DNA of 54,183 nt, taken from contig JANYDL010000014.1 in assembly GCA_025363635.1 (NCBI GenBank), positions 1-54,183 of the forward strand, written 5' to 3'. The notes beneath the pieces are model-generated. The model had not been told where the DNA came from. It searched no databases and worked only from the letters and a program-made list of their open reading frames with translations. The position numbers and the translations under genes are program-made. Positions 11,246-19,230 of the stretch are shown one piece after another (positions within the stretch are counted from its first letter, which is position 1; each line of letters begins with the position of its first letter). Origin of the DNA: Actinomycetes bacterium. Lineage in GTDB: Bacteria > Actinomycetota > Actinomycetes > Nanopelagicales > Nanopelagicaceae.

Positions 11246-12652
11246 CTAACTATCCGAGGCCGTCTTGTGCAAACTGGCCTCGATTCCGACGTTATTCCAC
11301 CCACCGGGAACCAAATCCAACGACTCATCGGGTCCCCAGCTATGCGCAAAATATGGATGCAGCTTTGTCGGCGATTTCAAGACGGCGTCCAGAACCCGCC
11401 ACGATTGCAACACCGCATCGATACGAGTGAATCTAAAGTGATCCCCTTGTAAGGCCGCATCAAGTAAACGTTCGTAAGCCTCTTTACGATCACCCAGCGC
11501 TGACGCGAACTCAACTGTGAGATCTACGGGATTCGTTACTAAGTCCGATCCTGGCGCCTTTGCCTGCAATGAAATATCAACGCCGTCGAGTCGCCCAAGT
11601 CGGAAACGCACAATATTGGGTAAAGGCTTCTTTGATGGCGAATGGGAAAAAAGTAGTCGTGGTGGTTGTTTAAATTCGATAACCGCTTCCATCGTGGTTT
11701 CCGGAAGTTTCTTTCCAGTTCTCAAATAGAAGGGAACTCCAGCCCAACGCCAATTGTCAATGAACATTCTCATAGCGACAAAAGTTTCTGTGTCCGAGTG
11801 TTCGGCAACTCCTTCTTCACCGAGATAGCCAACGTATTGACCGCGCACAACATCTTCAGGATCTAAATCTCGTACGGCTGAGAGCACCTTTATTTTTTCA
11901 TCCTGCATTGATTGCGCGGAAAGAGCGATGGGCGGCTCCATCGCTAGCATAGAAAGAACTTGAAGCAAATGATTTTGCAGAACATCGCGGGTGGCACCTA
12001 CTCCATCATAAAACTTTCCACGCCCTTCAATTCCAAAATCTTCCGACATAGTAATTTGCACACTTGCCACATAATTGCGATTCCAAACAGGTTCAAACAA
12101 TGTATTCGCAAAACGAAAAACAAGGAGATCCTCGACCGATTCTTTACCAAGATAATGGTCGATTCGATATATCTGATCTTCTGGCAGGAGTTTCTTCAGG
12201 GAGTCATCAAGATCGATAGCGCTTTGCAAGTCTCTTCCAAACGGTTTTTCTACAACTACTCGGGCGCTCTTCGTAATTCCCACATCCGCCAAACCTTGAG
12301 TTACAGTGGCAAACATGTCAGGTGCAATCGCTAGATAAATTACAGGGAGAGCAAATCCGGCCAATTTTTGGCGCAAATCTTCAAAAGTTTCAGGACTTCG
12401 ATAATCACCCACTACAAGATGCAACTCATCCAAGAGGCGACTGAGAACTTCTTCATTAACATTCACAATTCTTTCCCGGATAGCAGTTTCTGCATTTGCG
12501 CGAAATTCCACTTGCGTCCAACGAGAAGAAGCCACGCCGAAAACGGATATTTCTAATTCTCCGGCCTCTTCCATCTCATAAAGGGCAGGAAATAATTTCT
12601 TACGTGCAAGATCTCCAGTGGCGCCAAAGAGAACTAGTGCGTCTGCGCGCAT
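11246..12652 (-). CDS. zwf: Glucose-6-phosphate 1-dehydrogenase
   Basis: 468 residues, slightly short for the family. Oxidises glucose 6-phosphate to 6-phosphogluconolactone, first step of the oxidative pentose phosphate pathway. N-terminal cofactor loop [13 protein letters not shown], catalytic RIDHYLGKE with the active His, [10 protein letters not shown] and RTGKKLPE are intact. ATG at 12652 abuts the gnd stop, so it is translated after gnd. The actinobacterial partner opcA is absent from this operon. Confidence 0.96.
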   Translation of the reverse strand: MRADALVLFGATGDLARKKLFPALYEMEEAGELEISVFGVASSRWTQVEFRANAETAIRERIVNVNEEVLSRLLDELHLVVGDYRSPETFEDLRQKLAGFALPVIYLAIAPDMFATVTQGLADVGITKSARVVVEKPFGRDLQSAIDLDDSLKKLLPEDQIYRIDHYLGKESVEDLLVFRFANTLFEPVWNRNYVASVQITMSEDFGIEGRGKFYDGVGATRDVLQNHLLQVLSMLAMEPPIALSAQSMQDEKIKVLSAVRDLDPEDVVRGQYVGYLGEEGVAEHSDTETFVAMRMFIDNWRWAGVPFYLRTGKKLPETTMEAVIEFKQPPRLLFSHSPSKKPLPNIVRFRLGRLDGVDISLQAKAPGSDLVTNPVDLTVEFASALGDRKEAYERLLDAALQGDHFRFTRIDAVLQSWRVLDAVLKSPTKLHPYFAHSWGPDESLDLVPGGWNNVGIEASLHKTASDS

Positions 12653-13642
12653 TCATTCACCCTTTTTCGGATGTTCGTCGTGGCCACCGAATTTGTAACG
12701 CATGGCACTCAGCACCTTGTTAGAGAAATCGTCATTGTCTCGAGATGCAAATCGCGAATAAAGAGCCGCACTAAGGACTGGTGCTGGAATCCCAGTTTCA
12801 AGCGCTGCCTGTACCGTCCACCGACCCTCACCACTATCGCTGACCGAAGAGGAATAGGCATCCAGTGATGGATTTTCTTTCAGTGCCTGCGCCGTTAAAT
12901 CAAGTAACCACGAAGCGACCACGCTACCTCGTCTCCACACTTCGGTTATCTCGGGAATATTGAATTGATAGGCCGGTTGTGCATCTTTTGCAGCCTCCAA
13001 AATTCCAAGCCCTTCCGCGAAAGCCGCCATCATGCCGTACTCAATTCCGTTGTGAATCATCTTGACATAGTGCCCTGCACCCACCGGTCCACAATAGAGA
13101 AACCCCTCTTCAGAATCAGCAGTCGCACCGTCTCGACCAAGGGTTCGTGAGGCGCTGTCAAAACCTGGAGCGAGCGCGTTAAAGATCGGGCGCAATTTTC
13201 TTACTACCTCTTCATCACCGCCAATCATGAGGCTGTAACCGCGCTCTAATCCATACACTCCACCACTTGTTCCGACGTCAACAAAATTAATCCCCTTGCT
13301 CGCTAAGAATGAGGCGTTCTCAAGATCATTTCGGTAATAACTATTCCCACCATCAATAATCGTGTCACCAGGTTCCAAATGCTCTGATAGTTCAGCGATA
13401 GTTTGGCTAGTCACAGACGATGGCACCATCACCCAAATTGTCCTAGGGGCAGTTAATTTTTTGACCATATCCCGAAAATTTTCTGACCCTGTTGCTCCCT
13501 CTGAAACCAGCGATGACACCGCCGAAGGATTGAGGTCAAAAACGACAGATGTAACACCTGACCTTTGAAGTCTTCGAACGATGTTTGCTCCCATGCGTCC
13601 AAGTCCCACCATACCAAAACCTACATTTCGGTTACTTGTCAT
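12653..13642 (-). CDS. gnd: 6-phosphogluconate dehydrogenase, short (NAD-type) form
   Basis: 329 residues. Rossmann motif GMVGLGRMGANIVRRL at the N-terminus, substrate motifs VDVGTSGGVYGLERGYSLMI and GPVGAGHYVKMIHNGIEYG with the catalytic Lys/His. The length matches the short decarboxylating enzymes (GndA/YqeC type, about 300-330 residues) rather than the 470-residue NADP form; these often prefer NAD, as the acidic residue at the end of beta-2 (FDLNPSA) suggests. It lies between pgl and zwf in one operon and completes the oxidative branch to ribulose 5-phosphate. Confidence 0.94.
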   Translation of the reverse strand: MTSNRNVGFGMVGLGRMGANIVRRLQRSGVTSVVFDLNPSAVSSLVSEGATGSENFRDMVKKLTAPRTIWVMVPSSVTSQTIAELSEHLEPGDTIIDGGNSYYRNDLENASFLASKGINFVDVGTSGGVYGLERGYSLMIGGDEEVVRKLRPIFNALAPGFDSASRTLGRDGATADSEEGFLYCGPVGAGHYVKMIHNGIEYGMMAAFAEGLGILEAAKDAQPAYQFNIPEITEVWRRGSVVASWLLDLTAQALKENPSLDAYSSSVSDSGEGRWTVQAALETGIPAPVLSAALYSRFASRDNDDFSNKVLSAMRYKFGGHDEHPKKGE

Positions 13643-13696
13643 GTTCCACCTCGTATTTCACTGAAGTCAGATGCCATTTCATTCTAATGGTCTTGC

Positions 13697-14392
13697 TCAC
13701 TGTCGAAAGGAGTCCTCATCGACAAAGACGAGCGTCTCAACGATCCCCTGTACTGCATTTACAGGCAAGTCGGACTCATGAGATTGAATCTTCTCAACAA
13801 CTTCCTTTTTCTTCGCTCCGCAGGCGAGAAGCCACACGCGTTCTGCCGAATTAATCTTGGCCATAGACAAACTCACACGTTGAGGTGGCGGTTTGGGGCT
13901 ATCGCTAATGGAAATTGCGTTTCGTGCCTCATTTTTATTCCATTGACCGGGAAAGAGGGATGCCACGTGTCCGTCTGGACCAACTCCTAAAATCGCAAGA
14001 CGGAACTTTACTCCTTGGAGATCAACGTTGTATCTCCTCGCGGCTGTTTCTACATCGCGCACATCTTCCGGAGACAAAAGCGAGTGAATATGGATTTTTG
14101 CGTGGGAGTCCAGCTTTGATAGGAGTGCAAAGTCATTTCTTTCTGAATCTTTATGGGGCAGGAATCTTTCATCACCCCACCAAATGTGTAAGCCAGAAAA
14201 GTCATCGGGGTTTTCATTCAATTCTTCCGCAAGCGCGCCTGATATTAAGTTGCCGGTGATGCCACCGGTCAGGACTAGATGAAAGGCTCCGTCTGCATTT
14301 ATCCCCCGCCGAATGATCTCAATTGCGCTGAGCACAATTTTTTCCACAGCAGTGTCTTCATCAATTGATAAATCGATCTCCAAATTTGTCAT
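13697..14392 (-). CDS. pgl: 6-phosphogluconolactonase (DevB type)
   Basis: 231 residues, normal length. Hydrolyses 6-phosphogluconolactone between Zwf and Gnd. Sugar-isomerase-like fold with LTGGITGNLISGAL, IWWGDERFLPHKDSERND and the strongly conserved LGVGPDGHVASLFPG. Start overlaps the acetyltransferase stop by four bases; 54 bases separate it from gnd. With zwf and gnd it forms the complete oxidative pentose phosphate set. Confidence 0.94.
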   Translation of the reverse strand: MTNLEIDLSIDEDTAVEKIVLSAIEIIRRGINADGAFHLVLTGGITGNLISGALAEELNENPDDFSGLHIWWGDERFLPHKDSERNDFALLSKLDSHAKIHIHSLLSPEDVRDVETAARRYNVDLQGVKFRLAILGVGPDGHVASLFPGQWNKNEARNAISISDSPKPPPQRVSLSMAKINSAERVWLLACGAKKKEVVEKIQSHESDLPVNAVQGIVETLVFVDEDSFRQ

Positions 14393-14955
14393 AGAAACTT
14401 CTTTTCAAATTCTTCGCGATGCATTTCGTAAATATCTTCCGGGCCATCTTCTTCATCAATTTGTTGACCTACTTTTAAAAAGCCAAAGTGGTTTATCACG
14501 GTAATCGACGGAGCATTGGCGGGGCTAACTGTGTATCTCAAAATGTTCACTTCGGGACTTTTTAGCGCCCATCTCCACATCCCTAGAAGTGCTTCCTTGG
14601 CAAAGCCTTTGTTGTGATATGTCGGTTCGATTCCTAGACCAATTTCTAGCATTCCCGATTCATCAGGCACGCCATGGAAACTGGTGCTACCAATTATCTT
14701 GCAACTTTCCTTTAGAACGATCCAACGGACAAACCACCTGTTCGTTAGTGGATTTTTCTTCACCTGAGGTACCCGCCAGGCCAAAGGGCCTTTGTCGTCT
14801 ATCAGAATTCTAAAAGGATTGGAATATTTCTTATCGCCATATATAGAGAAATCAGTCGGATCCTCATAAAGAGTTATCAAGTTTGCAGCACATATGTGGT
14901 GCAACTCTAATCTTGGCGTTTCAATGACAGGTTCTTCGTTTGTCCATTCGCTCAC
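14389..14955 (-). CDS. GNAT-family N-acetyltransferase (RimJ/RimL-like)
   Basis: 188 residues. Acetyltransf_3-type enzyme: ETPRLELHHI at the start, a mid-strand IIGSTSFHGVPDESGMLEIG, then GLGIEPTYHNKGFAKEALLG as the acetyl-CoA-binding loop region and AWNxxS-like SPANAPSITVINHFGFLKVG. Substrate unknown: these enzymes acetylate ribosomal protein N-termini, small amines or antibiotics. It heads the pgl-gnd-zwf operon, overlapping pgl by four bases, with no evident metabolic link. ATG at 14955 is divergent from the IspD-like gene. Confidence 0.88.
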   Translation of the reverse strand: MSEWTNEEPVIETPRLELHHICAANLITLYEDPTDFSIYGDKKYSNPFRILIDDKGPLAWRVPQVKKNPLTNRWFVRWIVLKESCKIIGSTSFHGVPDESGMLEIGLGIEPTYHNKGFAKEALLGMWRWALKSPEVNILRYTVSPANAPSITVINHFGFLKVGQQIDEEDGPEDIYEMHREEFEKKFL

Positions 14956-15023
14956 AACTAACCCTAACTCTCACTAGCCTCTCGGAGGCGTACGGCAGCG
15001 AGGTTAGATATAGTTTTGCTCTT

Positions 15024-15677
15024 ATGAGTCAAAAGGTAACTTCTTTGCGCCTCGTAGTTGTGGTGACCTCCCATTCTGCCTTTTTGGAAGTGAATGGCCA
15101 GCCTTGCATCATTCGCGCGATTGAAGGGCTGAGAGTCTTTTGGCCCACCTTGCCGCTCACTATCGCATCATCTAACGAAAATGAACCGTCAATTCGCACT
15201 CTCATGGCCCACCGACGAATTTCGCATGAACTCGCGCGTTGTGATTCGAATTCCCCTACCGAACTATTGAAGGCGCTCAATCAAGGCGCATCACACTATG
15301 AGGCCGTAATATTCCACGACGCTTCGCGGCCACTAATTCATCCAGAGCTACTCCTTAGGTTGATGAATTCTTTAGAGGCGGGTGCTGACGCAGTGCGGCC
15401 ATCAATCGCATTTACCGAAACGCTCAAAATTGTAAGGCCAGATGGCGTCATTCGAGAAACGCTTGACCGAACTTCGGTCAGACATATTTCTACTCCCGAG
15501 GTAATCCGCACTTCCGCAATAGATATCGACGGCGTGGTCAGTGGATGGTTTGTCCCACTCAAAAACGGCTCTCGTTTGGAGCAGATAGAAGGCGCACCAG
15601 AAGGATTGCGAATAAATTCAGAATCAGAGCGTGACCTATTGGAGTCATTCCTCCATTGGCGCCAACTCAACGTCTAA
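15024..15677 (+). CDS. Degenerate IspD-like nucleotidyltransferase paralogue
   Basis: 217 residues with the order of motifs of 2-C-methyl-D-erythritol 4-phosphate cytidylyltransferase but a lost nucleotide loop. The central FHDASRPLIHPELL matches HDGARPL of true IspD, and RHISTPEVIR matches RVQTPQAFR. The N-terminal glycine-rich AAGxGxRxG loop is replaced by VTSHSAFLEVNGQPCIIRAI, and the final VKIT-P-DL is now LRINSESERDLL. The CTP-binding Arg/Lys are therefore missing, so cytidylyltransferase activity is doubtful. ATG at 15024 is chosen because homology starts just after it; an in-frame GTG-type start at 14940 would overlap the divergent gene. Canonical ispD lies 353 bases further on the opposite strand. 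It could be a regulator, a decaying copy or an enzyme with a new substrate. Confidence 0.7.
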   Translation: MSQKVTSLRLVVVVTSHSAFLEVNGQPCIIRAIEGLRVFWPTLPLTIASSNENEPSIRTLMAHRRISHELARCDSNSPTELLKALNQGASHYEAVIFHDASRPLIHPELLLRLMNSLEAGADAVRPSIAFTETLKIVRPDGVIRETLDRTSVRHISTPEVIRTSAIDIDGVVSGWFVPLKNGSRLEQIEGAPEGLRINSESERDLLESFLHWRQLNV

Positions 15678-15718
15678 TAAAGGTCTCCAACAATGATCTC
15701 AGCATTTGATGTTTAAAT

Positions 15719-16030
15719 TTATTTAAAAAGTTCCTTCACTTCATTCCATATTTTGCCGGGTTGTTCGATTGCTTTACGAGGGAAACTCCAAAACACAGCA
15801 ACCGGAGATCGCCAAAACCTGGTCCATAAACGGCGAGGTTTTGTAACAATGCGATTTTCGAGATCTTTAACATATTGAATTCGGAGATCTCCTGGTTCGT
15901 GCTTCACCTGCGTGTGACAAATTTGGCAAGTGGTAGAAACTAGAAGTCGGCCTGCGTATACAAGGGTGTGAAGGGTTGCTTCATCACAATGTGCACAGTG
16001 AAGTTCGGCAGTCATTACTTCTCGACTCAC
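15719..16030 (-). CDS. Small zinc-ribbon-like protein (resembles 'bh protein' family)
   Basis: 103 residues. Two CxxC pairs (LHCAHCDEATLH, TTCQICHTQVKH) form a predicted N-terminal zinc ribbon. A basic/aromatic tail follows with ITKPRR-like IVTKPRRLWTRF and FPRKAIEQPGKIWNEVKEL. The arrangement matches small Gram-positive proteins that databases call bh protein, function unknown (recalled similarity, not searched). The GTG start at 16030 shares a base with the ispD stop TAG, so it is coupled to ispD; ATG at 16015 is an alternative. Its role might be nucleic-acid binding or protein assembly. Confidence 0.7.
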   Translation of the reverse strand: MSREVMTAELHCAHCDEATLHTLVYAGRLLVSTTCQICHTQVKHEPGDLRIQYVKDLENRIVTKPRRLWTRFWRSPVAVFWSFPRKAIEQPGKIWNEVKELFK

Positions 16031-16728
16031 TACCTGTACCCCCGCATCTCAAGTACGTGTTCTGCAATTACTAAATCTTGCGGATAAGTAATTTTAACAT
16101 TGTGAACTTCACCTGTGACCGCCATATTATCTATTTCAGGAAAATATCGTTCCATGCACGCGGAAGTATCTGTGCCGACAAAGTTATCTAATTTTGCGCG
16201 ACGGTATGCCTCCAACAATTCCTTAGCACGGAAGGCTTGAGGAGTCTGAACTCGCATAATTCTTTCACTGGGACGTAAATCGATTTCCAGTGGATCGACG
16301 GAGATAGCTGGAAGTGCACCTCCGTGACGATGCGCGGTTGTCGCTACCTCAAGAAATAATCCGCTGGTGGCCAAAGGGCGAGCGCCATCGTGAATGAGGA
16401 CGACATTGACATCCCCAGACTGGATCGCAGGAACAAGATGCGTCAAGGCGTTGAACTCAGATTCATGACGGGTTTGGCCCCCGTGGACTAACTCGACTTT
16501 TATTCCAGCGGCCTCACGACTAATTATTTGATTCGCGAGGGAGGCGTCCAAGGGATTGATAACCAATATGGCACGACATTTTGGGAAACTTTTCACTGCA
16601 TTCATCAAACTACGAGAAATGATTCGTCGGCCACTGAGTGGCAACCAAACTTTATTTGTGGCATGACCGAATCTTGATCCGCTTCCGGCTGCCAACACCA
16701 CGACTGCCACCTTCAATTTCTCCGCCAC
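16030..16728 (-). CDS. ispD: 2-C-methyl-D-erythritol 4-phosphate cytidylyltransferase
   Basis: 232 residues. Transfers CMP from CTP to MEP in the non-mevalonate isoprenoid pathway. All key parts are present: VLAAGSGSRFG loop with catalytic Arg, KVWLPLSGRRI with the conserved Lys, LVHGGQTRHES, LIHDGARPL with the metal-binding Asp, RVQTPQAFR and HNVKITYPQDL. No ispF fusion. It is followed by the CxxC protein with overlapping stop/start, and lies downstream of the terminator that ends the PTS operon, so it has its own promoter in 16729-16992. Confidence 0.95.
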   Translation of the reverse strand: MAEKLKVAVVVLAAGSGSRFGHATNKVWLPLSGRRIISRSLMNAVKSFPKCRAILVINPLDASLANQIISREAAGIKVELVHGGQTRHESEFNALTHLVPAIQSGDVNVVLIHDGARPLATSGLFLEVATTAHRHGGALPAISVDPLEIDLRPSERIMRVQTPQAFRAKELLEAYRRAKLDNFVGTDTSACMERYFPEIDNMAVTGEVHNVKITYPQDLVIAEHVLEMRGYR

Positions 16729-16792
16729 GGGATTATTCTGCCAGTTGCCTCAGGTTCTTGGTTAAGTCGGGCGACTATGGAAGACTTAAAAA

Positions 16793-17053
16793 ATGGTGGT
16801 TTCAAAGTGGCTGATGCGTAAATCCTTTGACGATGCGGCAAATAAAGCTGAAATTATTAAGGCTGCGGCTGAACTTAGGCGTGAAAAAAATGCGGGAATT
16901 TTTACTGCTTCGCAAGAAAATTTTCGCAAAGAACTGGGATTGGCGAGGCGAGAGGTAAGTGCTATCGATAGACCCTGTCTTTGCTGTGATAGAAAAACGC
17001 AGATGAGACCCTCTAGGTCTCATCTGCGAGTTCGATTAATGAAATTTAACTAG
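16793..17053 (+). CDS. Doubtful small ORF between ispD and the PTS operon
   Basis: 86 codons, Lys/Ala/Glu-rich first half (KAEIIKAAAELRREKNAG), no recognisable family. The last third runs through the perfect stem of the minus-strand terminator, so at least its 3' part is probably not a real gene. A nearby overlapping frame ATG at 16777 ends after 14 codons. The 317-base gap 16729-17045 otherwise holds the ispD promoter and the terminator. Confidence 0.2.
   Translation: MVVSKWLMRKSFDDAANKAEIIKAAAELRREKNAGIFTASQENFRKELGLARREVSAIDRPCLCCDRKTQMRPSRSHLRVRLMKFN
16993..17028 (-). terminator. Rho-independent terminator of the glucitol-type PTS operon
   Basis: CGCAGATGAGACC (16998-17010), loop CTCTA, GGTCTCATCTGCG (17016-17028): 13-bp perfect stem followed on the minus strand by TTTTTC (16997-16992). 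It lies just after the oxidoreductase stop. Confidence 0.93.
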
Positions 17054-18341
17054 TAGCGTAAGTCAGCCCCAAGTTGTCTTGCATTTTTCTGAGTTGAACG
17101 ATCAAACTCGATTCATTGAGTTGAACCTGATCGTAGGTAACGAGATCCCCCACTTTGATTGCTTTTTGAACAACAGCACCTTGGATCAAGCCGATGGGAA
17201 CTAAATTATCGCGCTTCGCGTCCTTCGCGAGATCCGAATATCCGCGCACCGTATAGCCACCGATGCCATCGATGACGTCACCTGGATTCATATCTTTCTT
17301 TGCCATGGTACAGACCTCCGCCTGAAGGTGCGGTGCGTAAAGGGAGGATTCGCGATCTAGCACGGCCCGAGCGACTGATAAAGGCGCTTCAACCGAAGCC
17401 AGATGGTACGGGCGATAAAGTGCAAAATAAGGACCTGATCCCATTCCGAGATAACTCATCTCATGATTGATGTAAGCGGCGTCAGTGCGTACTATGACAA
17501 AAACTCCAGGAGCTACATCACCCATGCAGTAATCAACGACTCCTGGTCGATCCAAGACGCCTCCATCTGCCTGCAGCGAAAATATGTTTTGGAGGGTCTT
17601 GACTGTTGCCTGCGGGCCGTACATTCCTCGCTTAGAAAGTTCGAGGCCAGTCGTGTTAGCCAACGCCGCCATTTCGATCATCGTTTTCGATCCATCAGTG
17701 AAGGAACATAACATCTTCGGATTCATCTGTTTTGCGATCGCACGGTCTTTAACCGTATCGGGAGTGCTCAATGGCTCAAACGGATTGTTCTTTCCCTTTC
17801 CAGCAGCAACAATTTCAAATTGAAGATCTCGAGCAAAATCAACCAATACTTTGGCTTCAACTGGCTCATCGCCATGACAAACTGTGTAAACCGCTCCGCC
17901 TAGCTGAGCAGTTTTATGAAGAAGTGGACCAATCGTGACATCCATTTCAACATTCAGAACCGCAACATCTTTTTTGGCAAGCAGACATGAATATGTCACG
18001 CGAGCTCCGATATCGGGAACCCCGGTTGCCTCGACTACTACATCAAAAGGCAACTCCGCAATAAATTCTGATGTTGTGGTCCCGGCCGCTTTACCTGCAG
18101 ACATTGCGTCGATAAGCGTTTTTGGATCAGTGCTGATAACGACGTCCTTGATTCCGATGTCATTAAAAAGCGATTTAATGCGATCTGCGTCAATATCTAC
18201 TACCAAGGAAAGGGCGAGCCCAGGCATTCGTGAAATCTGTCCGCCGAATCCGCGGCCCATTTGCCCTGCACCAACAATTGCGACTCGGACATCTCGTCCT
18301 AATAATTTTGCGTGATCTTGAAGTCTTTGTGAGTATGCCAT
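17046..18341 (-). CDS. NAD(P)-dependent oxidoreductase with C-terminal SAF domain (COG4091, DXR-II/DRL-like family)
   Basis: 431 residues. Rossmann domain VRVAIVGAGQMGRGFGGQI (about 18-37), homoserine-dehydrogenase-like central part with LPFDVVVEATGVPDIGARV and VCHGDEPVEAKVLVDFARDL, and an SAF-type C-terminal domain (about 330-400: KKDMNPGDVIDGIGGYTVRG ... LVPIGLIQGAVVQKAIKVGD). Homoserine dehydrogenase is unlikely in this context. To my knowledge the Brucella alternative deoxyxylulose-phosphate reductoisomerase DRL (DXR-II) belongs to this homoserine-dehydrogenase-like family, so oxidation or isomerisation of a branched or linear polyol phosphate is plausible. It is the last gene of the PTS operon, where E. 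coli has sorbitol-6-phosphate dehydrogenase SrlD, which is missing here. Inference: it acts on the phosphorylated PTS product. Confidence 0.85.
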   Translation of the reverse strand: MAYSQRLQDHAKLLGRDVRVAIVGAGQMGRGFGGQISRMPGLALSLVVDIDADRIKSLFNDIGIKDVVISTDPKTLIDAMSAGKAAGTTTSEFIAELPFDVVVEATGVPDIGARVTYSCLLAKKDVAVLNVEMDVTIGPLLHKTAQLGGAVYTVCHGDEPVEAKVLVDFARDLQFEIVAAGKGKNNPFEPLSTPDTVKDRAIAKQMNPKMLCSFTDGSKTMIEMAALANTTGLELSKRGMYGPQATVKTLQNIFSLQADGGVLDRPGVVDYCMGDVAPGVFVIVRTDAAYINHEMSYLGMGSGPYFALYRPYHLASVEAPLSVARAVLDRESSLYAPHLQAEVCTMAKKDMNPGDVIDGIGGYTVRGYSDLAKDAKRDNLVPIGLIQGAVVQKAIKVGDLVTYDQVQLNESSLIVQLRKMQDNLGLTYATS

Positions 18342-18363
18342 TTCGTCAGCACTCGATTCATGT

Positions 18364-18735
18364 TTAGTTTTTTGCTATTACCTGAAGTCTATCCCCGACT
18401 TTTACCATCGGCAATTCTCTTAACTCCACATTGACGTCACCGGGTAGTTCAGCAACGTCACATCCGTTCGCTTTCAAATCTAGGTGACCTAAATTCAATA
18501 AATTGTCACTGGCCACCTCACCTACCGCAAGCACTGTAAATAAGTCGTCATTTAAGGCAATGGTGTCGCCGACAATTGGCGCACGTTTGTGATCGTCAAC
18601 TTTGTGCAGAATTGAAAACTCGTGGAGTTCTTCTGGAGCATTTTCGCCAAACCAAACAAGAATTCCTTGCTCTCGAAAATCTGCCACGAGTTCGCCAACT
18701 GCGGTTACTGTCGATGAATAAACTACTTCAGACAA
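18364..18735 (-). CDS. srlB: PTS glucitol/sorbitol-type EIIA
   Basis: 123 residues, the usual size of SrlB. Accepts phosphate from HPr on a conserved His; candidates are in ELHEFSILHKV. The family signature LLNLGHLDLKANG (E. coli: LGHLVLKFDG) is clear. Six bases separate it from the IIB gene, and 22 from the oxidoreductase, so the three are co-transcribed. Cytoplasmic. Confidence 0.93.
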   Translation of the reverse strand: MSEVVYSSTVTAVGELVADFREQGILVWFGENAPEELHEFSILHKVDDHKRAPIVGDTIALNDDLFTVLAVGEVASDNLLNLGHLDLKANGCDVAELPGDVNVELRELPMVKVGDRLQVIAKN

Positions 18736-18741
18736 AGTGAT

Positions 18742-19113
18742 TCAAACCTCAATGATTTGATCAACTTTGACACCGGAAACAAATAATTCTTTTGTAATAA
18801 ACATAGCAAGGGGACCGGCTGGACTCGTGCCGTGAATATCAACAGTCAGCACCTTTTTCATCGGATATACCCCAACACGAGCGGTGCCACCACAGTCGAT
18901 TACTGCCACTGCAATCTTGTCGAAAGGTACGCTGCTCTTAAAACCATCAAATGGTGTTCCACCTGTAATCTCTGCGATGCGAGCTGCCACTGGGTGTATT
19001 CCGCCGCCTGTCACTGAGTAAATGTAAGGGCGTTCATCGGTAGGAGTTATTACTAACGGTCCACCCCATCCACCTTTGCCGGCTTCAATCTTTACGCTCT
19101 TGTAATTTCCCAT
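18742..19113 (-). CDS. srlE: PTS glucitol/sorbitol-type EIIB, stand-alone half of SrlE
   Basis: 123 residues matching only the N-terminal third of E. coli SrlE (EIIBC): KIEAGKGGWGGPLVITPT, then VAVIDCGGTARVGVYPMKK with the phospho-accepting Cys, then HGTSPAGPLAMFITKELFVSGVKVDQI. The protein stops where the IIC membrane part would begin, and that part is encoded by the separate upstream gene. So the normal B-C fusion is split and its halves appear in reversed order in the operon. A strong terminator-like hairpin precedes it; its ATG is preceded by AAGGAGC. Confidence 0.92.
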   Translation of the reverse strand: MGNYKSVKIEAGKGGWGGPLVITPTDERPYIYSVTGGGIHPVAARIAEITGGTPFDGFKSSVPFDKIAVAVIDCGGTARVGVYPMKKVLTVDIHGTSPAGPLAMFITKELFVSGVKVDQIIEV

Positions 19114-19174
19114 TGTGGCGTGCTCCTTTAATTTCTTGAGAGAGAATCTAGAATTGCTAATTTACTGCCAAAAT

Positions 19175-19226
19175 TCTAAAAAAGTAATTTGTGGGTGCGG
19201 GGACCTAAATCCCCGCACTCACAAAT
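19175..19226 (-). terminator. Terminator-like hairpin inside the PTS operon
   Basis: ATTTGTGGGTGCGGGG (19187-19202) and CCCCGCACTCACAAAT (19211-19226) form a 16-bp stem with one G-T wobble and an 8-base loop. On the minus strand it is followed by TACTTTTTTAG. It begins five bases after the IIC stop and lies before the IIB gene. It may be a partial terminator lowering IIB/IIA/oxidoreductase expression, or an attenuator with a second promoter downstream. Confidence 0.85.
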
Positions 19227-19230
19227 AGTT

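Noticed and set aside
14889-14898. CACATATGTG inside the GNAT gene as a third operator
   Set aside because: It lies within coding sequence 58 bases after the start; more likely chance.
16998-17028. Coding potential of the small plus-strand ORF over the terminator
   Set aside because: The perfect 13-bp stem with T-run explains this sequence; the ORF has no family.
17046-18341. Homoserine dehydrogenase as the function
   Set aside because: The SAF C-terminal domain and PTS operon context argue against amino acid synthesis.
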